Shown here in pieces: positions 35,625 to 44,325 of a stretch of DNA of 64,000 nucleotides. The first letter of the stretch is position 1. Every line of letters begins with the position of its first letter. Under the pieces are notes generated by a model. That model made no database searches, was not told the origin of the DNA, and was given only the letters and a program-made list of their open reading frames with translations. A program made the position numbers and the translations under genes. This DNA comes from CAVOAK01 sp963664465 (GTDB lineage: Bacteria; Pseudomonadota; Alphaproteobacteria; UBA8366; CAVOAK01), in contig CAXXSU010000006.1 of assembly GCA_963664465.2 (NCBI GenBank), forward strand, positions 124,001-188,000. The letters run 5' to 3'.

Positions 35625-36083
35625 TTGACGTTCGCAGTATCAAAACGCCAATCCGGCGCGCCGTCGTCGGATAGGGACAAATCACGGACCTACAACATGT
35701 TCGTCCGCGAGTTGGTGGTGCTTTGGCGCATTGGTGTGCGCTCGCACGAGCAAAACGGTGAGCAGCAGGTGCGGCTCAACATCGATCTGCGCGTTCGCGA
35801 ACCGAAGCGTTTAGACGCCGAAGACTATGGCCAAGTCGTGTGCTACGAGCAGATCGTCGATGGCGTGCAGGCGCTTGCCGCCGTCGGCCACGTCAAATTG
35901 GTTGAGACGATCGCCAAACGCGTTGCCGACATGTGCCTCGCCGACCCGCGCATCGAAGCCGTGAAGATACGCGTGGAAAAACTCGATGCCGTGCAAGAGG
36001 CGGCAAGCGTCGGCATCGAAATCGTTCGTACGCGCGAGGATTTCGGTAGCGATCCATCTCTGCGTATGGTCGAAGACGACTAG
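35625..36083 (+). CDS. folB: Dihydroneopterin aldolase
   Basis: A 152-residue protein if started at the TTG at 35625, which has an AAAGGA ribosome-binding site eight bases upstream; an ATG at 35697 would start inside the first strand (MFVRELVVLWRIGV). Family features are IGVRSHEQNGEQQVRLNIDL, VCYEQIVDGVQALAAVGHVK, and LVETIAKRVADMCLADPRI. The catalytic/binding Glu in LVETIA is retained. It cleaves dihydroneopterin to the FolK substrate, so folB-folP-folK form one folate cluster on divergent strands. Confidence 0.85.
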   Translation: MTFAVSKRQSGAPSSDRDKSRTYNMFVRELVVLWRIGVRSHEQNGEQQVRLNIDLRVREPKRLDAEDYGQVVCYEQIVDGVQALAAVGHVKLVETIAKRVADMCLADPRIEAVKIRVEKLDAVQEAASVGIEIVRTREDFGSDPSLRMVEDD

Positions 36084-36403
36084 GTCACGTAGCGAATAAT
36101 GACATCGTGATTAGTTGTTGGAGTGCCGCACCGATTTCCCCTAATTGCCTGAAAGCAGAACTCCTGCGGCGCTTCGTTCACTTCCGGATTTAGCCGGAAG
36201 CGGAAATCGGGGGTACAAAGTTTAGTCGCCCAAGCTGTCTTCCTTCCGGGTGGCGGTCCTATAGCCGATACGCGGATGTTGCCTCATCACGCCGGCGCGC
36301 AATTTGTTCTTTGCAGCCGCGACGGATTCTCGCTGCGTGCCCGTATAATTCCGTTGAAGACGCTGGCAACAATGGTCACCGATCGGCGTTTGAAGGGATC
36401 AAC
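36084..36403. other. Intergenic region with a perfect CTTCCGG palindrome
   Basis: A 320-bp gap between folB and the oxidase. It holds a hairpin CTTCCGG-ATTTAG-CCGGAAG at 36181-36200 nested inside a wider imperfect GATTTCCCC...GGAAATCGGGGG pairing. It might end folB transcription or be a dispersed palindrome, but no U-run follows. No gene is supported. Confidence 0.5.
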
Positions 36404-37870
36404 ATGCTGCGCATCACTCGACGTTCCGTTCTCGGCCATGGAGTTGCCTTCGGGTTCGTGTTGGCGTCCCCTTCCCAACTTGCCTTGCGCGCCGAAGCGA
36501 AGACCCATGATAAGGGGAGCAACCCGCTGCTCATTCCGCCAATTCTGCCGGCGCGCACAGAGGACGGAACCGATATATTCAACCTCACGCTCGGGCATGG
36601 CGAAACAGAGTTTTTCAAGGGCGTGAAAACCCGGACCATAGGGATAAACCAATCGTATCTCGGGCCGACAATTCGGCTAACGGCTGGAAATAGCGTCCTA
36701 CTTAACGTCGCAAATGACCTGACCGAAGATGCCACCTTACACTGGCATGGATTTCACTTGCCGGCGGCCAGCGATGGCGGCCCGCATCAAGTGATCCGGC
36801 CCGGAACAACCTGGTCGCCAAAATTCAGCGTGCGTCAGAAGGCCGGGACATTCTGGTACCACTCGCACCACATGGGAAAAACCGCCGAACAGGTTTGGGC
36901 CGGTCTGGCGGGCATGATTATCGTTGATGACGCGGAAGCTACCGGGCTAGGTCTGCCATCCACCTATGGCGTGGACGATATCCCCATTGTGCTGCAAGAC
37001 CGCGCTTTTGACGAGGACGGCCAGATGCCCTATGCGCCAAGCTGGCGTGATGTGGAGATGGGGATGAAGGGTGATGTGCCGCTGACAAACGGAACAGTCG
37101 GGGCATTTTTCAATGCCAACGCGGGGTTGTTGCGGTTGCGACTTCTCAACGGATCAAATTCGACGTTCTACGCGATGCACTTTGCCGACGGGCGGCGGTT
37201 CTTACAGATAGCATCGGATGGTGGGCTTCTGGAACGGCCGTTCGAGACCAACCATGTGATGCTGGCGCCGGGCGAACGGGCGGCGGTTCTGGTCGACCTG
37301 TCGAACGGTGAGACGACGCTTCTGCAGGCGGCCCCGATGAATGGGCGCGACGCAATCAAGGTTGAAGAGGTGCTGGCTCGGACGCTCAAGGGCGAGAACG
37401 ACCCGTTCAACTTCCTTGAGATCCGTGTCGCGGGCCGTGGCGGCGCGACCATGGTGCCGAAGACGCTCGCACGACTGCCAGCGGTGCGCGCGGGCGATGC
37501 GGTACGAACCCGGCGGTTCGTGCTGGATATGGGCCCCATCATGCAGTTTTCGATCAACGGGACGAAGATGGACATCAAGCGCGTGAATGAGGTCGTGCCG
37601 GTGGGACAGGCGGAAATTTGGGAAATCGTCAACAAGTCATGGATGGCGCACCCGTTTCATGTGCACGACACCCAGTTCCGAATACTCGACCGAGCTGGTC
37701 AGCCCCCGCATCCCGGGGAAGCCGGGCTGAAGGACACCGTTGTGGTCTTTCAGAACCAAACCGTGCGCATCCTCGTGCAGTTTGACGAATACACTGATCC
37801 CGCGCTGCCCTACATGTATCACTGTCATAATCTGGAGCATGAACCCGGACTTCTCACGAGGCGTTTTTGA
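36404..37870 (+). CDS. Multicopper oxidase, 3' end replaced by IS1380 sequence
   Basis: A 488-residue frame from the ATG at 36404, starting with a Tat signal (RITRRSVLGHG). Copper sites: HWHGFHLP (113-120), WYHSHHMGK (152-160), HPFHVHDTQF (416-425) and YHCHNLEHE (472-480). Residues 481-488 (PGLLTRRF) and the stop come from the end of the IS1380-family element beginning at 37844. The final strand and the usual methionine five residues after the last T1 histidine (GMM in CueO-like enzymes) are missing; Leu occupies that position. It resembles periplasmic CueO/SufI-type laccases. Whether the chimeric protein folds is unknown, so it may be a pseudogene. Confidence 0.82.
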   Translation: MLRITRRSVLGHGVAFGFVLASPSQLALRAEAKTHDKGSNPLLIPPILPARTEDGTDIFNLTLGHGETEFFKGVKTRTIGINQSYLGPTIRLTAGNSVLLNVANDLTEDATLHWHGFHLPAASDGGPHQVIRPGTTWSPKFSVRQKAGTFWYHSHHMGKTAEQVWAGLAGMIIVDDAEATGLGLPSTYGVDDIPIVLQDRAFDEDGQMPYAPSWRDVEMGMKGDVPLTNGTVGAFFNANAGLLRLRLLNGSNSTFYAMHFADGRRFLQIASDGGLLERPFETNHVMLAPGERAAVLVDLSNGETTLLQAAPMNGRDAIKVEEVLARTLKGENDPFNFLEIRVAGRGGATMVPKTLARLPAVRAGDAVRTRRFVLDMGPIMQFSINGTKMDIKRVNEVVPVGQAEIWEIVNKSWMAHPFHVHDTQFRILDRAGQPPHPGEAGLKDTVVVFQNQTVRILVQFDEYTDPALPYMYHCHNLEHEPGLLTRRF

Positions 37871-38060
37871 GGCGCTGGATTTGAGAGTGATCGGGCTGAT
37901 TTGAGTGTCAGCGTGGTGGGTCGGGCTTTGAGAAGGATATTCTGGCCGGGATAGTTGGACAGGCTCTGCGTATGATGGGTTTTTGGTGGGTTTCGGGCAT
38001 GCGGGAGTCATCGCCGCTGCAGCGTTGCCCCCTTTTCCCTGTTGCGGTGGAGAGTTGCGA

Positions 38061-39416
38061 TTATGGGGGCGCCAGGGCGGCGTGGGCCTTGAAGAAGAGG
38101 TCTTTGTAAGGGCAGGCATCGGGCAGGGAGAGCTTGATGCGTCGCACGGAGTTGATGACTTTGGCGCCGACCTTCAGAAGTTTCAGGCGGATGGTATTGG
38201 GGACGGCCTTGGCCAGGGTCGTCTTTTTCAGGGCGACGCGGCGGATACCGTCGATGAGGACATAGGCGAAAGCGGCGAGGAGCAGGCGGAGCTGGTTGGC
38301 TTTGTAGGCGTGCGCGCTCATGCGATTGGCGAACAGATCGAGTTGGCAGTCCTTGATGCGGTTTTCCATGTCGCCGCGTGGGCAATAGGTGTCTTCGTAG
38401 AGTTCCCTGGACGGGACTTGGTGGCGATCCAGGGAAGTGACGAGGAAGCGGCAGCGCTGTTGGTGTCCGGGCTTGTGTTCGACCTTGGCGATGACGCGCC
38501 GGGGCCGGGCCCAGGTTCTGGATTTGGTGATGTGGTGGAAATCGCCGTAGGCGCGGACCGGCTGGCCGGTTTCGATCATGGCCATGGCGGCCTTGCCGCG
38601 GACCCTCTGTGCTTTCTTGAGCAGGACATCGTTGCGAGCCAGGCCGAAGACGTAATCCACGGCATTTCCCTCGCACCAGCGCATCAGGTTCTCTCGCGCG
38701 AAGCCGCTGTCGCCGCGCAGCACGATGGCGACATTGGGCCAGCGTTCCCGGATCATCGCGACGATGCGCCGGATCTGGTTGCGCGCACCCCTGGCGCCAT
38801 CGATGTTGGCGGGTCGGAGTTGGGCGAGCAGGAGATGGCGGCCGCAGAAGACATAGAGGGGCAGGAAACAGCGGTGTTCGTAATAGCCGTGGAAGAAGGC
38901 GTTCTCCTGGCGCCCGTGGGTCTCCACGTCGGTGGCGTCGATATCGAGGGTGATGCGCGCGGGCGGCGTGTCGCAGGCGTCGAGGAACAGCGCGACGAAC
39001 AGGTTGGAGAGGCTCTTGAGATTGGGGACCATCTGGTGATAGCGGCGGTTGCCGGTTTCCCAGGATTGTTCCAGCCGGCTCAGCGTTGACTTGCCGGCCA
39101 GCGGAGCCGGGGTCCCGGGATATTCGGTTCCCGGTGAGGCCAGCAATTTCAGGGCCGGGTCGAAACGGAGCGTGTCGTGGTCGATGATGTCTTCATAGCC
39201 GAGCGCCATCCCGCAAACCCGTTGAGCCAACAGGGCGGGAAGGGTATGGGTTAGGCGTTCTCGATCCCGGTGATCGGTGAAACAGCCCGCCATGCGTTCG
39301 AACAGGCGTATCCGGCGCGCCCGCTCGCGCAGTAACAGGACACCGGCGTCCGACGTGATCTCGCCGCCGTCGAAGGCGGCGAACACCACCCGTTTGCCGT
39401 AATCCGCAAAGCGCAT
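38061..39416 (-). CDS. IS1380-family transposase, element A
   Basis: A 451-residue DDE transposase from the ATG at 39416 (MRFADYGKRVVF); the same frame is open to 40361, but that extension is antisense to the TPR gene. Core features are ITSDAGVLLLRERARR at the N-terminus, LDIDATDVETHG, VLRGDSGFARENLMRW and the C-terminal CPRGDMENRIKDCQLDLFANR and AYKANQLRLLLAAFAY. Length and motifs are complete. It is clearly divergent in sequence from the transposase at 46992. Confidence 0.93.
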   Translation of the reverse strand: MRFADYGKRVVFAAFDGGEITSDAGVLLLRERARRIRLFERMAGCFTDHRDRERLTHTLPALLAQRVCGMALGYEDIIDHDTLRFDPALKLLASPGTEYPGTPAPLAGKSTLSRLEQSWETGNRRYHQMVPNLKSLSNLFVALFLDACDTPPARITLDIDATDVETHGRQENAFFHGYYEHRCFLPLYVFCGRHLLLAQLRPANIDGARGARNQIRRIVAMIRERWPNVAIVLRGDSGFARENLMRWCEGNAVDYVFGLARNDVLLKKAQRVRGKAAMAMIETGQPVRAYGDFHHITKSRTWARPRRVIAKVEHKPGHQQRCRFLVTSLDRHQVPSRELYEDTYCPRGDMENRIKDCQLDLFANRMSAHAYKANQLRLLLAAFAYVLIDGIRRVALKKTTLAKAVPNTIRLKLLKVGAKVINSVRRIKLSLPDACPYKDLFFKAHAALAPP

Positions 39417-39551
39417 GAAGTTCCCCCTCAAGACATGGATATCACGCGATCCATCATAGAGTATTGCGTTGGGCATCGAAGAAGAACACAAGCGTTGAAC
39501 CCCGGTTTCCGCTAGGCTGGCACCCTCCTGTGAACGCCACGCGAGGTCTCC

Positions 39552-40499
39552 ATGCCGGTCAGCAAGAAGCGCCGCAACAACAAGAGAAAGCCCGCGCCCA
39601 CCGCCAGGAAAAAGCCGGCCCTCGAGCCTGTGTCCGAGCCCGCGCCGCCTTTGCCCGACCGTCGGGCTCTGGAGGGGGTGATGGCCAAGCTCGCCGGCGG
39701 GCTGTCCTCCGGCTTTGACGGAAGCGACGGTGATGACCCGGCGCTTTGGCAGGCCCAGGAACTCATGTACAAAGCCTGGGACGCGGGCGCCAAACGCGAA
39801 CGGATCGCACTGGCCAAACGGGCGCTGGAGATATCCGAACTCTGCGCCGACGCTCATGTGCTGCTGGCGGAAGAGGCGGCGAAGACCCTCGTCGAGGCGC
39901 GGCGCCATTATGAGGCCGGCGTTGCCGCCGGGGCACGGGCGCTTGGGGCGCAAGCCTTCGAGCGTGATGCCGGCCACTTCTGGGGCCTTCTGGAGACCCG
40001 CCCTTACATGCGCGCCCGCGCCGGTCTCGCCGAATGCCTGTGGGCGGCGGGCGAGCGCGCTGCGGCCATCGGCCATTACCGGGATATGCTGCGCCTCAAC
40101 CCCAACGATAATCAGGGTCTGCGCCATGTCCTGACGTCCTGGCTGCTCGCCACCGGCGATCACGGCGCCCTGGAGGAACTGCTCGCCGCCTATGACGATG
40201 ATGTGTTCGCCGAATGGGCCTACGCCAAGACCCTGCTGGCTTTGCGCAAGGGCGATGAGGCCGATGCCCGCACCGCCCTGGCTGCCGCCTGGAAGCGCAA
40301 TCCCCATGTCCCCGCTCTGTTGACCGGCGCCATGCCGATCCCCGAACATCAGGACGACCACTACACGCTGGGCTCACCCGACGAGGCGGTCATCTATGTG
40401 TTGCAAAACAGGGAAAACTGGACGGCGACGCGGGGCGCCTTGCAATGGCTCGCCGAAACCGTGCAAACCCTCCCGCCGCCGGACGAAAAACGGCCCTGA
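39552..40499 (+). CDS. TPR-like protein, putative passenger of IS1380 element A
   Basis: A 315-residue protein. The N-terminus is strongly basic (KKRRNNKRKPAPTARKK), then come Ala-rich helical pairs of TPR type (RIALAKRALEISELCADAHV; RARAGLAECLWAAGERAAAI; WAYAKTLLALRKGDEADART). The central block resembles the ST7-like TPR proteins of proteobacteria. It is transcribed away from the transposase, 135 bp from its start, and lies inside the inferred terminal repeats. No catalytic motif is visible. The function is unknown, and whether it travels with the element needs other copies for comparison. Confidence 0.75.
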   Translation: MPVSKKRRNNKRKPAPTARKKPALEPVSEPAPPLPDRRALEGVMAKLAGGLSSGFDGSDGDDPALWQAQELMYKAWDAGAKRERIALAKRALEISELCADAHVLLAEEAAKTLVEARRHYEAGVAAGARALGAQAFERDAGHFWGLLETRPYMRARAGLAECLWAAGERAAAIGHYRDMLRLNPNDNQGLRHVLTSWLLATGDHGALEELLAAYDDDVFAEWAYAKTLLALRKGDEADARTALAAAWKRNPHVPALLTGAMPIPEHQDDHYTLGSPDEAVIYVLQNRENWTATRGALQWLAETVQTLPPPDEKRP

Positions 40500-40604
40500 A
40501 CGGAAAAACACCCTGTATTTTTGTCGCTTCCCGAAAATTTCTATAACTGTTTGTTTACAATAGATAATCAGACTCCACACTATTCTTCGGTGAGAAATCC
40601 GGGA

Positions 40605-41643
40605 ATAGGGTATCCTATTCGCTCTCGTAGTGGCAAGATGTTGTGATGGCCGAGAATACTGCCCATCCCGTTGGCGGGATCGATTACCCTCGCACGCTTA
40701 TGGAATTTGACGACTGGTTCGCTTCTGAGGCCGCCTGTGCGGATTTTCTTCGGCGTGTCCGTTGGCCTGCCGGGTTTCGGTGTCCGGCCTGCGGGGGAAC
40801 CGAGGCGTGGGTGACGGCCAGGGGCCAACAGCGATGTGCGGGATGCCAACGTCAGACGTCGCCGACCGCGGGGACGATCTTCGAGGGTACGCGGAAACCG
40901 TTGCGGCTTTGGTTCCAGGCGATGTGGTATGTGACGAATCAGAAGCACGGCGTCAGTGCGCTTGGGGTTCAACGAATACTCGGCCTGGGCGGTTATCAAA
41001 CGGCTTGGACATGGCTCCATAAGCTGCGCCGGGCCATGGTTCGACCGGGCAGAGAGCTTCTGAATGGCGAGGTCGAGGTCGACGAAACCTATGTGGGCGG
41101 CCGGGAGGTTGGCGTTACGGGGCGGAAAACAAACAAGAAATCGATTGTCGCGATTGCCGCCGAAATCCGGGGTCGGGGCACCGGTCGTATCCGCATGGCG
41201 CGTGTCGAGGACGCATCCGCCGAGAGCCTCATTCCTTTCGTCCAAACGGCTGTGTGCCCGGGAGCAACGATTCGAACCGATGGCTGGCGAGCCTACAACG
41301 GTCTCACGGGAGTCGGCTTCGAACACCAGCCGAAAAATATTTCCGCCAGCGGCGACCCAGCCCACATTGTCATGCCCCAAGTTCATCGGGTAGCCGGCCT
41401 CCTTGATCGGTGGTGGCTGGGTATTCACCATGGGGCTATTAGCGCCTCCCAGCTTGATTACTATCTGGACGAGTTCACGTTCCGCTTCAATCGCCGCCGA
41501 TCCAAAGCTCGCGGCCTCCTGTTCTATCGACTCCTCCAGCAAGCAGTGCAACTGGAGCCCGTGCCATACAAGAAGCTCGTCGGGGGCAGACCCAGCCCTG
41601 CCCCCCAGATCTAGGCACTACGAGAGCGAATAGGATACCCTAT
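40605..41643 (+). mobile_element. IS1595-family insertion sequence, copy 2 (1039 bp, complete)
   Basis: Perfect inverted ends of about 28 bp begin ATAGGGTATCCTATTCGCTC, and the 8-bp target duplication is ATCCGGGA at 40597-40604 and 41644-41651. Six bases of that target are the terminal bases of IS1380 element A, so this copy landed on the tip of an older element. It is in opposite orientation to copy 1. Confidence 0.95.
40643..41614 (+). CDS. IS1595-family transposase, copy 2
   Basis: The protein is identical to that of copy 1 (323 residues, zinc ribbon plus ISXO2-type DDE domain with EVDETYVGG and IRTDGWRAYNG). With intact terminal repeats and no disruption it is presumably active, and it could act on both copies. 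Confidence 0.95.
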   Translation: MMAENTAHPVGGIDYPRTLMEFDDWFASEAACADFLRRVRWPAGFRCPACGGTEAWVTARGQQRCAGCQRQTSPTAGTIFEGTRKPLRLWFQAMWYVTNQKHGVSALGVQRILGLGGYQTAWTWLHKLRRAMVRPGRELLNGEVEVDETYVGGREVGVTGRKTNKKSIVAIAAEIRGRGTGRIRMARVEDASAESLIPFVQTAVCPGATIRTDGWRAYNGLTGVGFEHQPKNISASGDPAHIVMPQVHRVAGLLDRWWLGIHHGAISASQLDYYLDEFTFRFNRRRSKARGLLFYRLLQQAVQLEPVPYKKLVGGRPSPAPQI

Positions 41644-41651
41644 ATCCGGGA

Positions 41652-42191
41652 TTAGGCGGCAGGGCGACGTTTCCGAAGCACCCACAATGCGGCCAGCATA
41701 AGCAGACAGCTGGGCGCGATCCCGAGATAGGCCAGTGTATAGATCTGGCGCTCCGCACCGGCTTCCTGCGCTTTGATCTCAGCGATGCGAATCGTCCGCT
41801 GCTCGGGTGTGCATCGGCGGTCGGATTCCTCCACCAGCGCGTCGACGAGGTCGGCGCGCGGCAGCGGTGTGCCGATGTCGGCGGCGCGACTGCGCTCAAC
41901 CGTGACTTGGCCCCGCATGCCGGCGATCATTTCGCGCGCGGTAGCGCTCCGCACCTTATCATTTTCGATGGACACCAGTTCCTGCTGGCTCGCATTCGAT
42001 TGGTTGATCTGAACCATGATGCGCGCCAGTTGCTCCGGCCTCGGACAGCGAATTTCCTGCGGATTACGCAGCAGCCAGTTGCTGGTGTCGCGAATGCGGA
42101 ATCCCTCGGCGGGTTCGGTAACAAAAGCGACGCCGACAGACCAAAGGAGCGCAATTCCGATGACGTAGTAGGGCCAAGGCCAGCGGGGCAT
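41652..42191 (-). CDS. Hypothetical two-pass membrane protein
   Basis: A 179-residue protein from the ATG at 42191; the frame is open to 42344 but overlaps the rpoD stop. An N-terminal hydrophobic segment (YYVIGIALLWSVGVAFV) and a C-terminal one (LAYLGIAPSCLLMLAALWVL) flank a soluble, probably periplasmic helical region with glutamine/glutamate-rich stretches (QSNASQQELVSIEND). The stop codon sits immediately beside the IS1595 target duplication, so the gene is intact. It follows rpoD by 37 bp on the same strand. No family recognised. Confidence 0.65.
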   Translation of the reverse strand: MPRWPWPYYVIGIALLWSVGVAFVTEPAEGFRIRDTSNWLLRNPQEIRCPRPEQLARIMVQINQSNASQQELVSIENDKVRSATAREMIAGMRGQVTVERSRAADIGTPLPRADLVDALVEESDRRCTPEQRTIRIAEIKAQEAGAERQIYTLAYLGIAPSCLLMLAALWVLRKRRPAA

Positions 42192-42228
42192 TATGACAGG
42201 GCCAATGCGGCGTACGGCGGGTCGCAGC

Positions 42229-44265
42229 TCAGAAGTCGAGGAAACTGCGGAGCTTGCGCGACCGGCTTGGATGCTTGAGCTTGCGCAACGCCTTGGCTTC
42301 GATCTGACGAATGCGTTCGCGCGTGACCGAGAACTGCTGGCCAACTTCTTCGAGTGTGTGATCGGTGTTCATGCCGATGCCGAAGCGCATGCGCAACACG
42401 CGTTCCTCGCGCGCCGTGAGTGAAGCCAATACCCTGGTCGTCGTCTCGCGCAAGTTCGACTGGATCGCCGCGTCGGCTGGCAACACGGCATTCTTGTCCT
42501 CGATAAAATCTCCAAGATGGCTGTCTTCTTCGTCGCCGATCGGCGTTTCGAGGCTGATCGGCTCTTTGGCGATCTTGAGAACCTTGCGGACCTTCTCAAG
42601 CGGCATATGCAGCTTTTCAGCCAATTCCTCGGGCTGCGGCTCGCGGCCGATTTCATGCAGCATTTGGCGCGAAGTACGCACCAGCTTGTTGATTGTCTCG
42701 ATCATATGCACCGGAATACGAATGGTCCGCGCCTGGTCGGCAATCGAACGCGTAATGGCCTGACGGATCCACCAGGTCGCGTAGGTCGAGAATTTATAGC
42801 CGCGGCGATACTCGAACTTATCGACAGCCTTCATCAGGCCGATGTTGCCTTCCTGAATTAAATCAAGGAATTGCAGTCCGCGGTTTGTGTATTTCTTGGC
42901 AATCGAAATAACGAGCCGCAGATTTGCTTCGACCATCTCCTTTTTGGCTCGTGCCGCCTCCCGCTCGCCCCGCTGAACCGTCATCGTGATCCGGCGGAAC
43001 TCCGAGATCGGCATGCCGGTGCCTGTCGCCACTTCAGCCAATTCGGTCCGCAGCGTTTTCGCCTCGGTCCCGTGCTTGTCGACAAACTTCTTCCAACCCT
43101 TGCTCGAGAGCCGGCCGATCCGCTGTATCCATTTGGGATCAAGTTCGTGACCGAGATGGTGGTCGAGAAAATCGTCGCGCTTGACGCCAGCCGATAGCGC
43201 AAGACGCATGATCTTGCCTTCGATGTTTGTCAGCCGCCTGTTGAGGCCATAGAGCTGATCAACAAGCGCCTCGATGCGCGTATTGTTGAGACGCACCGTC
43301 TCCATGAGATCGATCAGCGTCTTGCGGTGCCGCTCGTAGGTGCGTTCCGTGGATTTAGAGACCGGCGAGGCGCTTTGCATGGCCACCAGGCGGCGGTCCT
43401 GCGCCTTCTGCATCTTGTTATAGGTCGACGCGATCTGCTCGAAGTTCTCAAGCACCATAGGCTTGAGCGCCAGCTCCATCGCCGCCAACGAAACGTTGGT
43501 ATTCTCCAAATCGTCGGCGTCTTCCTCGTCAGAATCGCTAGCGGACTGGTCGCCATTCGCCGGCTTTTCAGCTCCGTCTGCCGCGCCATTGGCACTCTTG
43601 TCAGCCGCCTTGCTCTCCCTCGCCGCCGCGCCATTACCGCCGACTGTAGCATTTCCGTCGGCTGCGCCAGTGCCGTCAGTGGCTTCCGCTTGAACATCCG
43701 GTCCACCACCGTATGTGGCGTCGAGATCGATCACGTCACGCAACAATATGCGTTCGTCAACCAGCGCATCGTGCCAGTGGGTGATGGCGCGCAAGGTCAA
43801 AGGACTGTCGCAAATAGCGCCTATCAATTTCTCGCGGCCGGCCTCGATTCGCTTGGCAATAGCGATCTCGCCCTCGCGGGACAGCAGCTCAACGCTACCC
43901 ATTTCGCGCAGATACATGCGAACCGGATCGTCGGTGCGGCCGATATCTTCTTCGTCTACATTGCCCTGCGGGCGGCTGACTTCGGCTTCCTGACCCTCTT
44001 CGCCGCTAGCCTGCTCTTCTGGCTCGTCGCCTTCGACAACGTTGATGCCCATTTCGGAGAGGATCGTCATGGTATCTTCGATCTGCTCCGAGCTCATCCG
44101 ATCTTGCGGCAATGCCGCATTCAGCTCGTCGATCGAGATGTATCCACGTTCCTTGCCTTTTGCGATCAGCTTTTTGATCGCCGCCTCGGTGTCCATCAGG
44201 GGGCCATCCGACCCTTCCTCTACCTGTGGCGCCACCGTTTCTGCGCTTGCCGTCTTAGTCGCCAT
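42229..44265 (-). CDS. rpoD: RNA polymerase sigma factor RpoD (sigma-70, vegetative)
   Basis: A 678-residue primary sigma factor. Region 1.1 is at the N-terminus (AIKKLIAKGKERGYISIDEL), followed by region 1.2 (EDIGRTDDPVRMYLREMGSV), a non-conserved insert with an Ala/Asn/Gly-rich acidic stretch, and regions 2-4 (NLRLVISIAKKYTNRGLQFL; YKFSTYATWWIRQAITRSIA; VTRERIRQIEAKALRKLKHP). The order dnaG-rpoD on the same strand is the conserved macromolecular-synthesis arrangement. Confidence 0.97.
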   Translation of the reverse strand: MATKTASAETVAPQVEEGSDGPLMDTEAAIKKLIAKGKERGYISIDELNAALPQDRMSSEQIEDTMTILSEMGINVVEGDEPEEQASGEEGQEAEVSRPQGNVDEEDIGRTDDPVRMYLREMGSVELLSREGEIAIAKRIEAGREKLIGAICDSPLTLRAITHWHDALVDERILLRDVIDLDATYGGGPDVQAEATDGTGAADGNATVGGNGAAARESKAADKSANGAADGAEKPANGDQSASDSDEEDADDLENTNVSLAAMELALKPMVLENFEQIASTYNKMQKAQDRRLVAMQSASPVSKSTERTYERHRKTLIDLMETVRLNNTRIEALVDQLYGLNRRLTNIEGKIMRLALSAGVKRDDFLDHHLGHELDPKWIQRIGRLSSKGWKKFVDKHGTEAKTLRTELAEVATGTGMPISEFRRITMTVQRGEREAARAKKEMVEANLRLVISIAKKYTNRGLQFLDLIQEGNIGLMKAVDKFEYRRGYKFSTYATWWIRQAITRSIADQARTIRIPVHMIETINKLVRTSRQMLHEIGREPQPEELAEKLHMPLEKVRKVLKIAKEPISLETPIGDEEDSHLGDFIEDKNAVLPADAAIQSNLRETTTRVLASLTAREERVLRMRFGIGMNTDHTLEEVGQQFSVTRERIRQIEAKALRKLKHPSRSRKLRSFLDF

Positions 44266-44325
44266 CCAGTCCAGACCCCACGCCTGAGAAAAATTCCAAA
44301 CCTACAAAGTCACCACGACACACAT

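Larger units (their letters stand above)
37844..40603 (-). mobile_element. IS1380-family element A with a TPR passenger gene (about 2.76 kb)
   Basis: The left end CCCGGACTTCTCACG (37844-37858) matches the reverse complement of the right end at 40589-40603 (CCCGGATTTCTCACC) at 13 of 15 positions. The other IS1380-family element in this window has ends of the same type (CCCGSATTATTCACG). Between them lie a full transposase and a divergent TPR gene. No target duplication is visible (flanks TGAA and ATTA), which suggests deletion or recombination next to the element, consistent with the amputated oxidase. The far tip was later hit by an IS1595 copy. Confidence 0.7.

Noticed and set aside
36181..36200. 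A terminator for folB
   Set aside because: The hairpin is perfect but no T-rich tract follows, so it is noted only as a palindrome.
39480..39530. An alternative right end of IS1380 element A before the TPR gene
   Set aside because: The only candidate (reverse complement CCGGGGTTCAACGC) matches the left end poorly, whereas 40589-40603 matches at 13 of 15 positions.
38061..40361. A 766-codon transposase fusion
   Set aside because: The part above 39416 is the antisense of the TPR gene and has no family similarity.
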